DNA from: Chitinophagaceae bacterium
GTDB lineage: Bacteria > Bacteroidota > Bacteroidia > Chitinophagales > Chitinophagaceae
Direction: 5' to 3'
Length of the DNA stretch: 64,000 nt
Assembly: GCA_017853575.1 (NCBI GenBank)
Contig: JAFMJI010000002.1
Coordinates: 248,001 to 312,000 of the forward strand
Part shown: one piece after another, positions 8,933 to 16,593 of the stretch
How positions within the stretch are numbered: the stretch's first letter is position 1
Layout: every line of letters begins with the position of its first letter
Made by a program: the position numbers and the translations under genes
The notes under the pieces: generated by a model
Database searches by the model: none
What the model was told of the DNA's origin: nothing
Seen by the model: only the letters and a program-made list of their open reading frames with translations

Positions 8933-9487
8933 ATGGGGGTATTAACAAATAGAGCAAAAACACTTGAGCAAAAACCAATGACTTTTTGGGAGAGTCTTTA
9001 TTTGCCTGCTATCTTCAAAGGCATGGCTATCACTTTCGGTCATATGTTCAGAAAAAAACCAACCATCAATTATCCTGAACAAAAAAGACCTTTTAGTCCG
9101 GTGTTCCGTGGATTGCATGTGTTGAACCGTGATGAGGAGGGAAGAGAAAATTGCACAGCCTGTGGATTGTGTGCAGTAGCTTGTCCGGCTGAAGCCATCA
9201 CGATGGAAGCTGCTGAACGTCAAAAAGGAGAGGAGCATTTGTACCGGGAGGAAAAATATGCTGCAAAATATGAGATCAACATGTTGCGTTGCATTTTTTG
9301 TGGCTTATGTGAAGAGGCTTGTCCGAAGGATGCTATCTATCTTTCTGAAACCTTCGCGCCTTCTAATTTTACACGCAAGGGCTTTATCTATTCTAAAGAA
9401 AATTTACTCATTCCACACCCGGTGAATGAAAAAGAAAAATATGAAGTTGCCAAAGGGTTGAGAGAAGAACAATTAAAAAACAAATAA
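8933..9487 (+). CDS. nuoI: NADH-quinone oxidoreductase subunit I
   Basis: This 184-residue ferredoxin-like subunit holds clusters N6a and N6b, linking NuoG to NuoB. Two 4Fe-4S motifs are visible: C74, C77, C80 with C84, and C120, C123, C126 with C130. Cross-pairing of the fourth cysteines is typical. The gene starts 4 bp after nuoH and ends 3 bp before nuoJ. Confidence 0.96.
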   Translation: MGVLTNRAKTLEQKPMTFWESLYLPAIFKGMAITFGHMFRKKPTINYPEQKRPFSPVFRGLHVLNRDEEGRENCTACGLCAVACPAEAITMEAAERQKGEEHLYREEKYAAKYEINMLRCIFCGLCEEACPKDAIYLSETFAPSNFTRKGFIYSKENLLIPHPVNEKEKYEVAKGLREEQLKNK

Positions 9488-9490
9488 TTC

Positions 9491-10015
9491 ATGTCAATCA
9501 CTGAAATACTCTTTTGGGTTTTATCAACTGCTGCAATTGTTGCAGCACTGTTGGTGATTTTCAGCAAAAATCCTGTTCACAGTGTATTATGGCTGATTGT
9601 TGTGTTTTTTGCCATTTCAGGGCATTATGTACTGCTCAATGCACAGTTTCTGGCCATTGTAAACATGATTGTTTATGCAGGTGCAATCATGGTGTTGTTT
9701 TTGTTTGTGATTATGTTAATGAACATGAATGCAGATCAGGAGCCTACGAAAAGCAAGTGGATGAAAATTGCAGGTGTTATTTCAGGAGGCAGCTTGACGT
9801 TGTTGTTGATTGCAGCTTTAAAATATAATACAGCAACAACTGGAGGAGAAGAGGCTGGCATTGGATTGATTCAGCAACTTGGAAAGACTTTATTTAATGA
9901 GTATGTGGTTCCATTTGAAATCAGCAGCGTGCTTTTCCTGAGTGCAATGGTAGGAGCAGTTGTGCTTGGAAAAAAAGAAAAAAATATCGTGAATTCAGAC
10001 ATCGCAAATCAATAA
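9491..10015 (+). CDS. nuoJ: NADH-quinone oxidoreductase subunit J
   Basis: This 174-residue membrane subunit has five hydrophobic segments and the conserved stretch VNMIVYAGAIMVLFLFVIMLMN (about residues 56-77), the helix that in this family contains a pi-bulge involved in coupling. It is separated by 3 bp from both nuoI and nuoK, indicating tight co-translation. Confidence 0.94.
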   Translation: MSITEILFWVLSTAAIVAALLVIFSKNPVHSVLWLIVVFFAISGHYVLLNAQFLAIVNMIVYAGAIMVLFLFVIMLMNMNADQEPTKSKWMKIAGVISGGSLTLLLIAALKYNTATTGGEEAGIGLIQQLGKTLFNEYVVPFEISSVLFLSAMVGAVVLGKKEKNIVNSDIANQ

Positions 10016-10018
10016 GTC

Positions 10019-10354
10019 ATGCCAATCAATTATTATATCTTTCTCTCAGTATGTCTGTTTTCAATCGGAATCGTTGGAGTACTGACACGCAGAAATGCGA
10101 TCATCATATTCATGTGTATTGAACTGATGCTAAATGCTGTAAATCTTTTGCTGGTTGCATTTTCACGTATGCACCACGCTGCAGCTTATGCCCTGGACAA
10201 TTCAACATTGGTGGGTTCAGAGGCTCAAATTTTTGTTTTCTTCATCATGGTGGTTGCGGCTGCAGAAGTAACTGTTGGACTCGCCATCATTGTGATGCTC
10301 TATAGAAATATTCATTCAGTGGATATCAATTTCTTAAATCGATTGAAACACTGA
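10019..10354 (+). CDS. nuoK: NADH-quinone oxidoreductase subunit K
   Basis: This 111-residue protein has three transmembrane helices. The two buried glutamates of the family are visible in [14 protein letters not shown] (about residues 33-46) and [12 protein letters not shown] (about 79-90). These residues belong to the central hydrophilic axis for proton transfer. Start lies 3 bp after nuoJ. Confidence 0.95.
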   Translation: MPINYYIFLSVCLFSIGIVGVLTRRNAIIIFMCIELMLNAVNLLLVAFSRMHHAAAYALDNSTLVGSEAQIFVFFIMVVAAAEVTVGLAIIVMLYRNIHSVDINFLNRLKH

Positions 10355-10370
10355 TCAAAAAAGTATATCA

Positions 10371-12281
10371 ATGAATGGTATGATAAAATATGGATACCTA
10401 ATTCCTTTGTTGCCTTTGATCGGCTTTCTGATCAATGGACTAGGAAGAAATTTTTTATCAAAAAAGATTTCCAGTACCATTGGCTCTGGAGTGCTGATTC
10501 TCTCTTTTGTATGCAGTTTGCTGGTATTCAATCAGGTTACTAAACCAGGATTCAATACCCAGGTGTTGTTTCTTTTTGACTTTATCAAGACAGCAGGACT
10601 GGATATTCCTTTTGCATTACAATTTGATCAACTCAGTGCCTTGTTTTTGTTGATTATAACGGGGATTGGATCTTTGATTCATATTTACTCTGCCGCATAC
10701 ATGCATGAAGAAACAGAACAGCATTATGCCAGATACTTTGCATACCTGAATCTGTTTGTTTTCTTCATGCTCATCCTGGTGCTTGGATCAAGTTATGTGA
10801 CGATGTTTATTGGATGGGAGGGTGTTGGACTCAGCTCTTATTTGTTGATAGGCTATTGGTTTAGCAACAACAATTATAACAATGCTGCTAAGAAAGCATT
10901 TGTAATGAATAGAATTGGTGATCTTGGTTTCTTGCTAGCTATTTTTTGGATGCTCTCACAGTTTGGTGTAATCACCTACACAGGTGTATTTGCTGAAGCA
11001 AGCACTATGCCTTTGTCGGCAATTACCGGGATAACTTTATTGCTCTTCATTGGTGCCATGGGTAAGTCTGCTCAAATTCCATTGTATACATGGTTGCCTG
11101 ATGCGATGGCCGGACCTACCCCGGTTTCTGCATTGATCCATGCAGCCACCATGGTAACCGCTGGAATTTACATGATAGCACGCAGCAACATCATGTTCTC
11201 ATTGGCGCCAGTATCACAAAATCTTGTAGCCATCATTGGAATCGCAACAGCGCTGCTTGCTGCAACCATTGCATTGAAGCAGAATGACATCAAAAAGGTA
11301 TTGGCTTATTCAACAGTAAGTCAACTAGGATTGATGTTTCTGGCATTGGGTGTAGGATCCTATACTGCTGGCGTTTTTCACGTGATGACGCATGCATTTT
11401 TCAAAGCGTTGTTATTCCTCGGAGCAGGAAGCGTAATTCATGCCATGCACCATGAGCAGGATATTTATAAAATGGGTGGACTCAGAAAAAAATTACCTAT
11501 CACCCATATTACTTTTCTAATAGGATGTCTGGCCATTGCAGGTATTCCTCCATTTGCAGGATTTTTCTCTAAGGATGAAATATTAACTGCTGCATTGGAG
11601 AAAAATGTAGTGTATTATCTACTGGGGTTGCTCACTTCATTGATGACTGCATTTTATATGTTCAGAATGTACTTTTTGACTTTTCATGGAAATTTCAGAG
11701 GAACAGAAGAGCAATATCACCATGTGCACGAATCACCTGCTGCTATGACCATGCCATTAATGGTGCTTGCCTTGCTCTCCATTGTGGGTGGATGGGTAGG
11801 TATTCCAACAGTTTTTGCAGAGGATGCACATAGATTGTCATCTTTTTTAGCACCGGTGTTCACGGGTGTTCATCATGAAGCAAAGGCTGAACATCTTTCT
11901 CATTCACTTGAGTTGTCATTGATGGCAGGAGTGGTGGTGTTGATTATTGTTTCAATTTTTGCTGCAAAGAGCATGTTTGCAAAAGAAGGACTTACAGCGG
12001 AAAAGTCATCTTCATTTGGGAAGTTACTGGAGAACAAATGGTATGTAGATGAGCTCTATGATAAAATTATTGTTCAGCCAATCAATCATATTGCTTCATT
12101 TTTCTCTCGAATCATTGATAATAAAATTATTGATGCAACAGTAAACGGAGTAGGGAAACTTGTGCAGTTCAGCTCAAGACAGATGAGGCTCTTACAAAGT
12201 GGACAGGTTGGTTCTTATGTTTTGATCATGGTTGTATCCATCATAATATTTTTCATCTTCCAGATGTTCTGGAAAATTTAA
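10371..12281 (+). CDS. nuoL: NADH-quinone oxidoreductase subunit L
   Basis: This 636-residue subunit is the distal antiporter-like proton pump of complex I, with the long lateral helix at its C-terminus. The helix-5 glutamate is in FIGWEGVGLSSYLL (about residues 145-158), the pump-core region in WLPDAMAGPTPVSALIHAATMVTAG, and a conserved lysine in KKVLAYSTVSQLG. Length is normal. The start could also be the second ATG three codons in. It is 16 bp before nuoM. Confidence 0.96.
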   Translation: MNGMIKYGYLIPLLPLIGFLINGLGRNFLSKKISSTIGSGVLILSFVCSLLVFNQVTKPGFNTQVLFLFDFIKTAGLDIPFALQFDQLSALFLLIITGIGSLIHIYSAAYMHEETEQHYARYFAYLNLFVFFMLILVLGSSYVTMFIGWEGVGLSSYLLIGYWFSNNNYNNAAKKAFVMNRIGDLGFLLAIFWMLSQFGVITYTGVFAEASTMPLSAITGITLLLFIGAMGKSAQIPLYTWLPDAMAGPTPVSALIHAATMVTAGIYMIARSNIMFSLAPVSQNLVAIIGIATALLAATIALKQNDIKKVLAYSTVSQLGLMFLALGVGSYTAGVFHVMTHAFFKALLFLGAGSVIHAMHHEQDIYKMGGLRKKLPITHITFLIGCLAIAGIPPFAGFFSKDEILTAALEKNVVYYLLGLLTSLMTAFYMFRMYFLTFHGNFRGTEEQYHHVHESPAAMTMPLMVLALLSIVGGWVGIPTVFAEDAHRLSSFLAPVFTGVHHEAKAEHLSHSLELSLMAGVVVLIIVSIFAAKSMFAKEGLTAEKSSSFGKLLENKWYVDELYDKIIVQPINHIASFFSRIIDNKIIDATVNGVGKLVQFSSRQMRLLQSGQVGSYVLIMVVSIIIFFIFQMFWKI

Positions 12282-12296
12282 ACCACAGAATATAAT

Positions 12297-13763
12297 ATGT
12301 TCGCTGCTGTTGATAATTTTCCCGCACTGTTGATTTGGTTGCCTCTGTTTGGAGGACTGTTCTCTTTTTTTCTGAAGAATGCTCAACAGTCTAAAACAAA
12401 TGCCATAATTTTTTCAGCATCATCTTTAATTGTGGTACTGGTAAGTTTATTCTTTTCTGGTAAAGAACATTTCTTGCTCAACCAAGTGAGTTATCAATGG
12501 CTTACTTCAATTGGGAGCAATTTTGGATTGATATTGGATGGTTTAACAAGAACCATGGCGCTGCTTACTGCTATTGTATTCTTTTTGGTATTCCTATTGA
12601 TTCCGGCAGAACAATACAAAGATGCAAACAGGTTTTTTGCACTGATGTTGCTCACTCAATGCGGATTGTATGGGGTATTCATGGCAACTGACGCATTGGT
12701 CTTCTATCTTTTCTGGGAACTCGCATTGATTCCTGTTTATTTCCTTGCATCCATCTGGGGTGGTGAAAAACGCATCAGGGCAACATTCAAATTTTTCATA
12801 TATACTTTCGTCGGTTCATTGTTTATGTTGTTGGCTATACTTTACATGTATAACAAAACCAATGGCGCTTCCTTTAGCCTCATGTCGTTTTTCAACCTAA
12901 ACAACACTGCATCTGAACAATATTGGTTGTTTTTTGCTTTCTTCATTGCATTTGCGATCAAGATGCCATTGTTTCCATTGCATACCTGGCAACCGGAAGC
13001 CTACGAACAATCACCTACTCCTGTTACATTGGTTTTGAGCAGTGTGATGGTGAAAATGGGACTTTTCGGAATGTTGAGATGGGTATTGCCGCTCTTTCCT
13101 CTCGCTGTTAAGTATTTTAATACTTCTATTATAATTGTGGCATCTATTGGTATTGTTTACGCCTCACTTGTTGCTATCTATCAAGATAATATCAAGCGAT
13201 TGATTGCGTATTCATCCATTGCACACATTGGACTCATGGCTATAGGAATTCTTACATTCAAACAAATAGCTGTTGAAGGTGTATTGTTGCAAATGTTTAA
13301 CCATGGAATCAACATTGCAGCACTTTGGATCGTTGCCTACATGATTGAAAAGCAAACTGGCATTACTGCTATTTCTCAATTGGGTGGACTAGCACGACGT
13401 GCTCCTGTTCTAGCTATTTTTATGGTCATAGCATCTTTGGCCAATGTAGCACTTCCACTTACCAATGCATTCATTGGTGAATTTATGATCTTCAATGGAA
13501 TATATCAGTTCAATTGGATGGTTGCGGCGTTTGCTGGATTGAGTATCATTTTCAGTGCAGTTTATACACTCAACATGATCAAGAACGTATTTTACGGTGA
13601 AGAGCGAACTGCTCTTCATTCATTCGCAGATATCAAAGGGGTTCAAATCCTGGTTTTTGTTGTGTTAACAGCTTTGATTTTGTTGGTTGGATTTTATCCT
13701 GCTCCATTCTTTAAAATGTTTTCTGATTCTGTAGGGTTGATTTTAACAAAGTATAATTCATAA
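12297..13763 (+). CDS. nuoM: NADH-quinone oxidoreductase subunit M
   Basis: This 488-residue antiporter-like subunit has about 14 helices. The helix-5 glutamate is in LFWELALIPVYFLA (about residues 138-151), the helix-7 region is FPLHTWQPEAYEQSPTPVTLVLS, and the broken-helix lysine lies in NIKRLIAYSSIAHIG. It sits between nuoL and nuoN, as usual for the operon. Confidence 0.96.
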   Translation: MFAAVDNFPALLIWLPLFGGLFSFFLKNAQQSKTNAIIFSASSLIVVLVSLFFSGKEHFLLNQVSYQWLTSIGSNFGLILDGLTRTMALLTAIVFFLVFLLIPAEQYKDANRFFALMLLTQCGLYGVFMATDALVFYLFWELALIPVYFLASIWGGEKRIRATFKFFIYTFVGSLFMLLAILYMYNKTNGASFSLMSFFNLNNTASEQYWLFFAFFIAFAIKMPLFPLHTWQPEAYEQSPTPVTLVLSSVMVKMGLFGMLRWVLPLFPLAVKYFNTSIIIVASIGIVYASLVAIYQDNIKRLIAYSSIAHIGLMAIGILTFKQIAVEGVLLQMFNHGINIAALWIVAYMIEKQTGITAISQLGGLARRAPVLAIFMVIASLANVALPLTNAFIGEFMIFNGIYQFNWMVAAFAGLSIIFSAVYTLNMIKNVFYGEERTALHSFADIKGVQILVFVVLTALILLVGFYPAPFFKMFSDSVGLILTKYNS

Positions 13764-13782
13764 ACTGATTTATCATACCATT

Positions 13783-15156
13783 ATGAATGCAATAATTTTT
13801 TCAGCTGTTTGGGGAGTCTTGATGATGTATACTGGGTTTTTTGTGAAATCCAGAAATACCATTAATCTAATTGCAATTGCTGGCATCGTGTTATTGATCA
13901 TTTGTAATGTTCATGAATTCATTTCAGGAATGTCCTTGTTTTCCATTGATACCAAAGGAATGCTTTTTCACAGCAATTTCGGTTTGGTATTCTTGTTGAT
14001 CATTTTGATAAGCACCTTGATGTATTTTCTTTTGTCTGGAAATGATATCAACGCGGCAGGGAAGTCTTCTTCTGATCTCTACGCACTGATATTTTTTATT
14101 TTGTCAGGCATTGGAGTCGTTGCAGGATTCAAATCACTGTTGATGTTATTTCTTGGAATTGAAATAGTGTCTATACCCCTATATGTATTGGCTGGAAGCG
14201 ATAAGTCAAATCTAAAGAGCAACGAAGCTGCATTGAAATATTTCCTGATGGGATCTTTTTCAACCGGACTCATGCTCATGGGCATCACTTTAATTTATGG
14301 AGATACAGGATCTTTTTATTTAGATGCAATCAAAGCAGGACTTAGTGTGTTAACACCGATGAAAGCGGCTGGATTGCTGCTTGTCCTTGCTTCTATGGCA
14401 TTTAAAGTTTCCGCGGCTCCCTTTCATTTTTGGACACCTGATGTGTATGATGGGGCTCCAACTGTTTTTACGTCCTTCATGGCAACCATTGTAAAATCCG
14501 TTGCGTTTTATGCATTCCTCCATTTATTCGACAATGCATTTGGTAATCTTCATGAAGACTGGAAAAACTTGGTGGCGGTTATAGCATTGTTGACGTTGCT
14601 GATTGGAAACATTACAGCTGTATTTCAACAAAGTGTAAAACGAATGTTGGCATATTCATCCATTGCACAAGCCGGATTTATGATGCTGGCGATACTTTCA
14701 TTAAATGTATTCGCAAAGCAAGGACTGCTTTTGTATTTCGCTGGATACAGCATCGCAACACTCGGTATTTTTGCAGTGCTTGTAAAGATGAAAGATCATT
14801 CTGTTGATGCATTCAACGGGTTGTCCAAAACAAATCCAATCATTGCTCTTTCTGTGCTTGTTTCTTTATTATCACTTGCTGGAATTCCTCTTACAGCTGG
14901 ATTTTTCGCAAAATATTATATGTTGCTTGCAGTGATCAGGGAAGGTCATTTGATGTGGTTGGTAGTAACAGCAGTACTCTGTGCTGCTGTGAGCATTTAC
15001 TATTACTTTAGGGTTATTCAAGCAATGTATTTTAAGGAGCCAACTAACATTTTGACACTTGAATTTTCTTCTACTTTTAAGTGGATGATGATTATCAATG
15101 CTATTTTGATTATCATCTTAGGTATTCATCCCGACATCATTCTAAGTCTCATTTAG
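13783..15156 (+). CDS. nuoN: NADH-quinone oxidoreductase subunit N
   Basis: This 457-residue third antiporter-like subunit closes the nuo operon. The acidic residue of helix 5 is in FLGIEIVSIPLYVLAG (about residues 123-138), the helix-7 segment is APFHFWTPDVYDGAPT, and the conserved lysine is in VKRMLAYSSIAQAG. No classical terminator follows. A weak inverted repeat with a long loop (15180-15186 with 15212-15218) is all that is seen before the next gene. Confidence 0.95.
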   Translation: MNAIIFSAVWGVLMMYTGFFVKSRNTINLIAIAGIVLLIICNVHEFISGMSLFSIDTKGMLFHSNFGLVFLLIILISTLMYFLLSGNDINAAGKSSSDLYALIFFILSGIGVVAGFKSLLMLFLGIEIVSIPLYVLAGSDKSNLKSNEAALKYFLMGSFSTGLMLMGITLIYGDTGSFYLDAIKAGLSVLTPMKAAGLLLVLASMAFKVSAAPFHFWTPDVYDGAPTVFTSFMATIVKSVAFYAFLHLFDNAFGNLHEDWKNLVAVIALLTLLIGNITAVFQQSVKRMLAYSSIAQAGFMMLAILSLNVFAKQGLLLYFAGYSIATLGIFAVLVKMKDHSVDAFNGLSKTNPIIALSVLVSLLSLAGIPLTAGFFAKYYMLLAVIREGHLMWLVVTAVLCAAVSIYYYFRVIQAMYFKEPTNILTLEFSSTFKWMMIINAILIIILGIHPDIILSLI

Positions 15157-15206
15157 CAGTAGGAAATTGATATTTATCATTCCCTGATGCCCATTCATCA
15201 ATCTTT

Positions 15207-15238
15207 TTGACCAGGGAAGCACTGTTTCACTAATTTTA
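15207..15238 (+). promoter_or_regulatory. Bacteroidota-type promoter of the FtsX-like permease gene
   Basis: TTG at 15207-15209 is separated by 21 nt from TAATTTTA at 15231-15238, close to the consensus TTG-N19-21-TAnnTTTG. The ATG at 15243 is only a few bases beyond, so the transcript would be nearly leaderless. Confidence 0.55.
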
Positions 15239-15242
15239 CCCT

Positions 15243-16529
15243 ATGAAATTAGCAGACAACCTCGCGTTGGCATGGAGAACCGTTAAAGCCAATAAATTAC
15301 GAACCGGAATAACTGTTGCCATTATTGCATTTGGTATTATGGCACTTGTTGGCATCATTACAGCCATCCAAGCAATGAACAATAGCCTCAGAGATAGTTT
15401 CTCAACCATGGGAGCAAATGCTTTCAGCATTCGTTTTAGAGAAAGGAGAATGATGATGGGTGGTGGCGACAGAGGTGCTGATGTAACTCAATCGAAAGTA
15501 GGATCTCAGCGCAGAGTAAAAAAATCAAGTACTGGTCAAATAATTACTTATCAACAAGCCAAGCAATTCAAAGAGGGTTATGAATTTCCTTCGTACGTAA
15601 GCATCGGAATCAATGGGCCCCGCAGTCAGGTAGTAAATTATGGAAATAAAAAAACGAATCCAACTGTTTCAATGAACGGGGGTGATGACAATTACTTAAA
15701 ATTGAATGGTTATGAAATCGCTTTCGGAAGAAATTTTAACCGCAATGAAATTGAAAGCGGACAAGATATATGCATCATCGGAAAAGACGTTGCAGCAAAA
15801 TTATTTGGCACGAGAACGGATAGGGCACTTGATAAAGTAATTAGGGTTGGCGGGAATAAATACCGTGTTATTGGGGTTACAAAGGAAAAGGGCGCAAGTG
15901 CTTTCCTACAGGCAGATAATGTAATATTCGCAACATACACGAATGTAAAACAACGCTATGCGAACAAAAATCAGTCTTATCAATTGGCTATCATGGTAGA
16001 TGATATCAACAGGCTGGAACCGGCAATAGGAGAGGCTGAGGGATATTTTAGAAATGTGCGAGGACTTACAACCACTGAAGACAATAATTTTTACATCGAC
16101 AAGAGCGACAGTATTGCTGAAACATTCATAAAATTACTTGGAACGATTTCTGCCGCTGCAGGTGCGATCGGTTTTATTACCTTGGTGGGAGCTGCGATTG
16201 GATTGATGAACATTATGCTGGTGGCGGTTACAGAACGAACAAAAGAAGTTGGATTGATCAAAGCATTGGGTGGAAGAAAAAATTCAATTCGTGCTCAATT
16301 TTTATTTGAGTCTACCTTGATCAGCTTGATGGGTGCAGTTATAGGAATTATTTTGGGTGTAATCATCGGTAACCTGGTAGGAAGTTTGATGAATACTTCG
16401 TTTTTTGTTCCTTGGGGAATTATTGGAATTGGAATATTGATTTGCTCTGCAGTAGGCCTTGTTGCAGGTATTTATCCTGCAATGAAAGCATCCAGGTTAG
16501 ATCCTATCGTTGCGTTGAGGTATGAGTAA
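15243..16529 (+). CDS. FtsX/MacB-type ABC transporter permease
   Basis: This 428-residue inner membrane protein has the MacB-like layout: a first transmembrane helix (about 22-42), a periplasmic MacB_PCD-like domain (about 45-285), then three helices (about 300-325, 350-380 and 390-415) forming the FtsX domain. The loop VAVTERTKEVGLIKALGGRK is the typical cytoplasmic coupling segment. Such permeases use an ATPase encoded separately; none is adjacent here, so the partner is elsewhere. The role may be lipoprotein, peptide or drug export by mechanotransmission. The basic, Gly/Arg-rich stretch near residues 62-98 of the periplasmic domain is poorly conserved-looking. It has its own promoter and is probably not part of the nuo operon. 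Confidence 0.85.
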   Translation: MKLADNLALAWRTVKANKLRTGITVAIIAFGIMALVGIITAIQAMNNSLRDSFSTMGANAFSIRFRERRMMMGGGDRGADVTQSKVGSQRRVKKSSTGQIITYQQAKQFKEGYEFPSYVSIGINGPRSQVVNYGNKKTNPTVSMNGGDDNYLKLNGYEIAFGRNFNRNEIESGQDICIIGKDVAAKLFGTRTDRALDKVIRVGGNKYRVIGVTKEKGASAFLQADNVIFATYTNVKQRYANKNQSYQLAIMVDDINRLEPAIGEAEGYFRNVRGLTTTEDNNFYIDKSDSIAETFIKLLGTISAAAGAIGFITLVGAAIGLMNIMLVAVTERTKEVGLIKALGGRKNSIRAQFLFESTLISLMGAVIGIILGVIIGNLVGSLMNTSFFVPWGIIGIGILICSAVGLVAGIYPAMKASRLDPIVALRYE

Positions 16530-16542
16530 ATTAAGTTAACAG

Positions 16543-16581
16543 TTAACAGTTGACGGTTAACTGTTAACCGTCAACTGTTAA
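16543..16581. repeat. Perfect 39-nt palindrome between convergent genes
   Basis: Arms of 19 bp (16543-16561 and 16563-16581) flank a single central T. The sequence is built from repeats of GTTAAC, CTGTTAA and GTCAAC units, and an extra GTTAACA copy lies just upstream. It sits between the stops of two converging genes (16529 and 16594). It may act as a two-way terminator or mRNA-end structure, but no clean T-run follows on either strand, so a dispersed repeat of REP type is equally possible. Confidence 0.8.
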
Positions 16582-16593
16582 TTGATTGTTTAT

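Noticed and set aside
15180-15218. Hairpin after nuoN as a terminator
   Set aside because: A 7-bp stem with a 25-base loop and no T-run is too weak to call.
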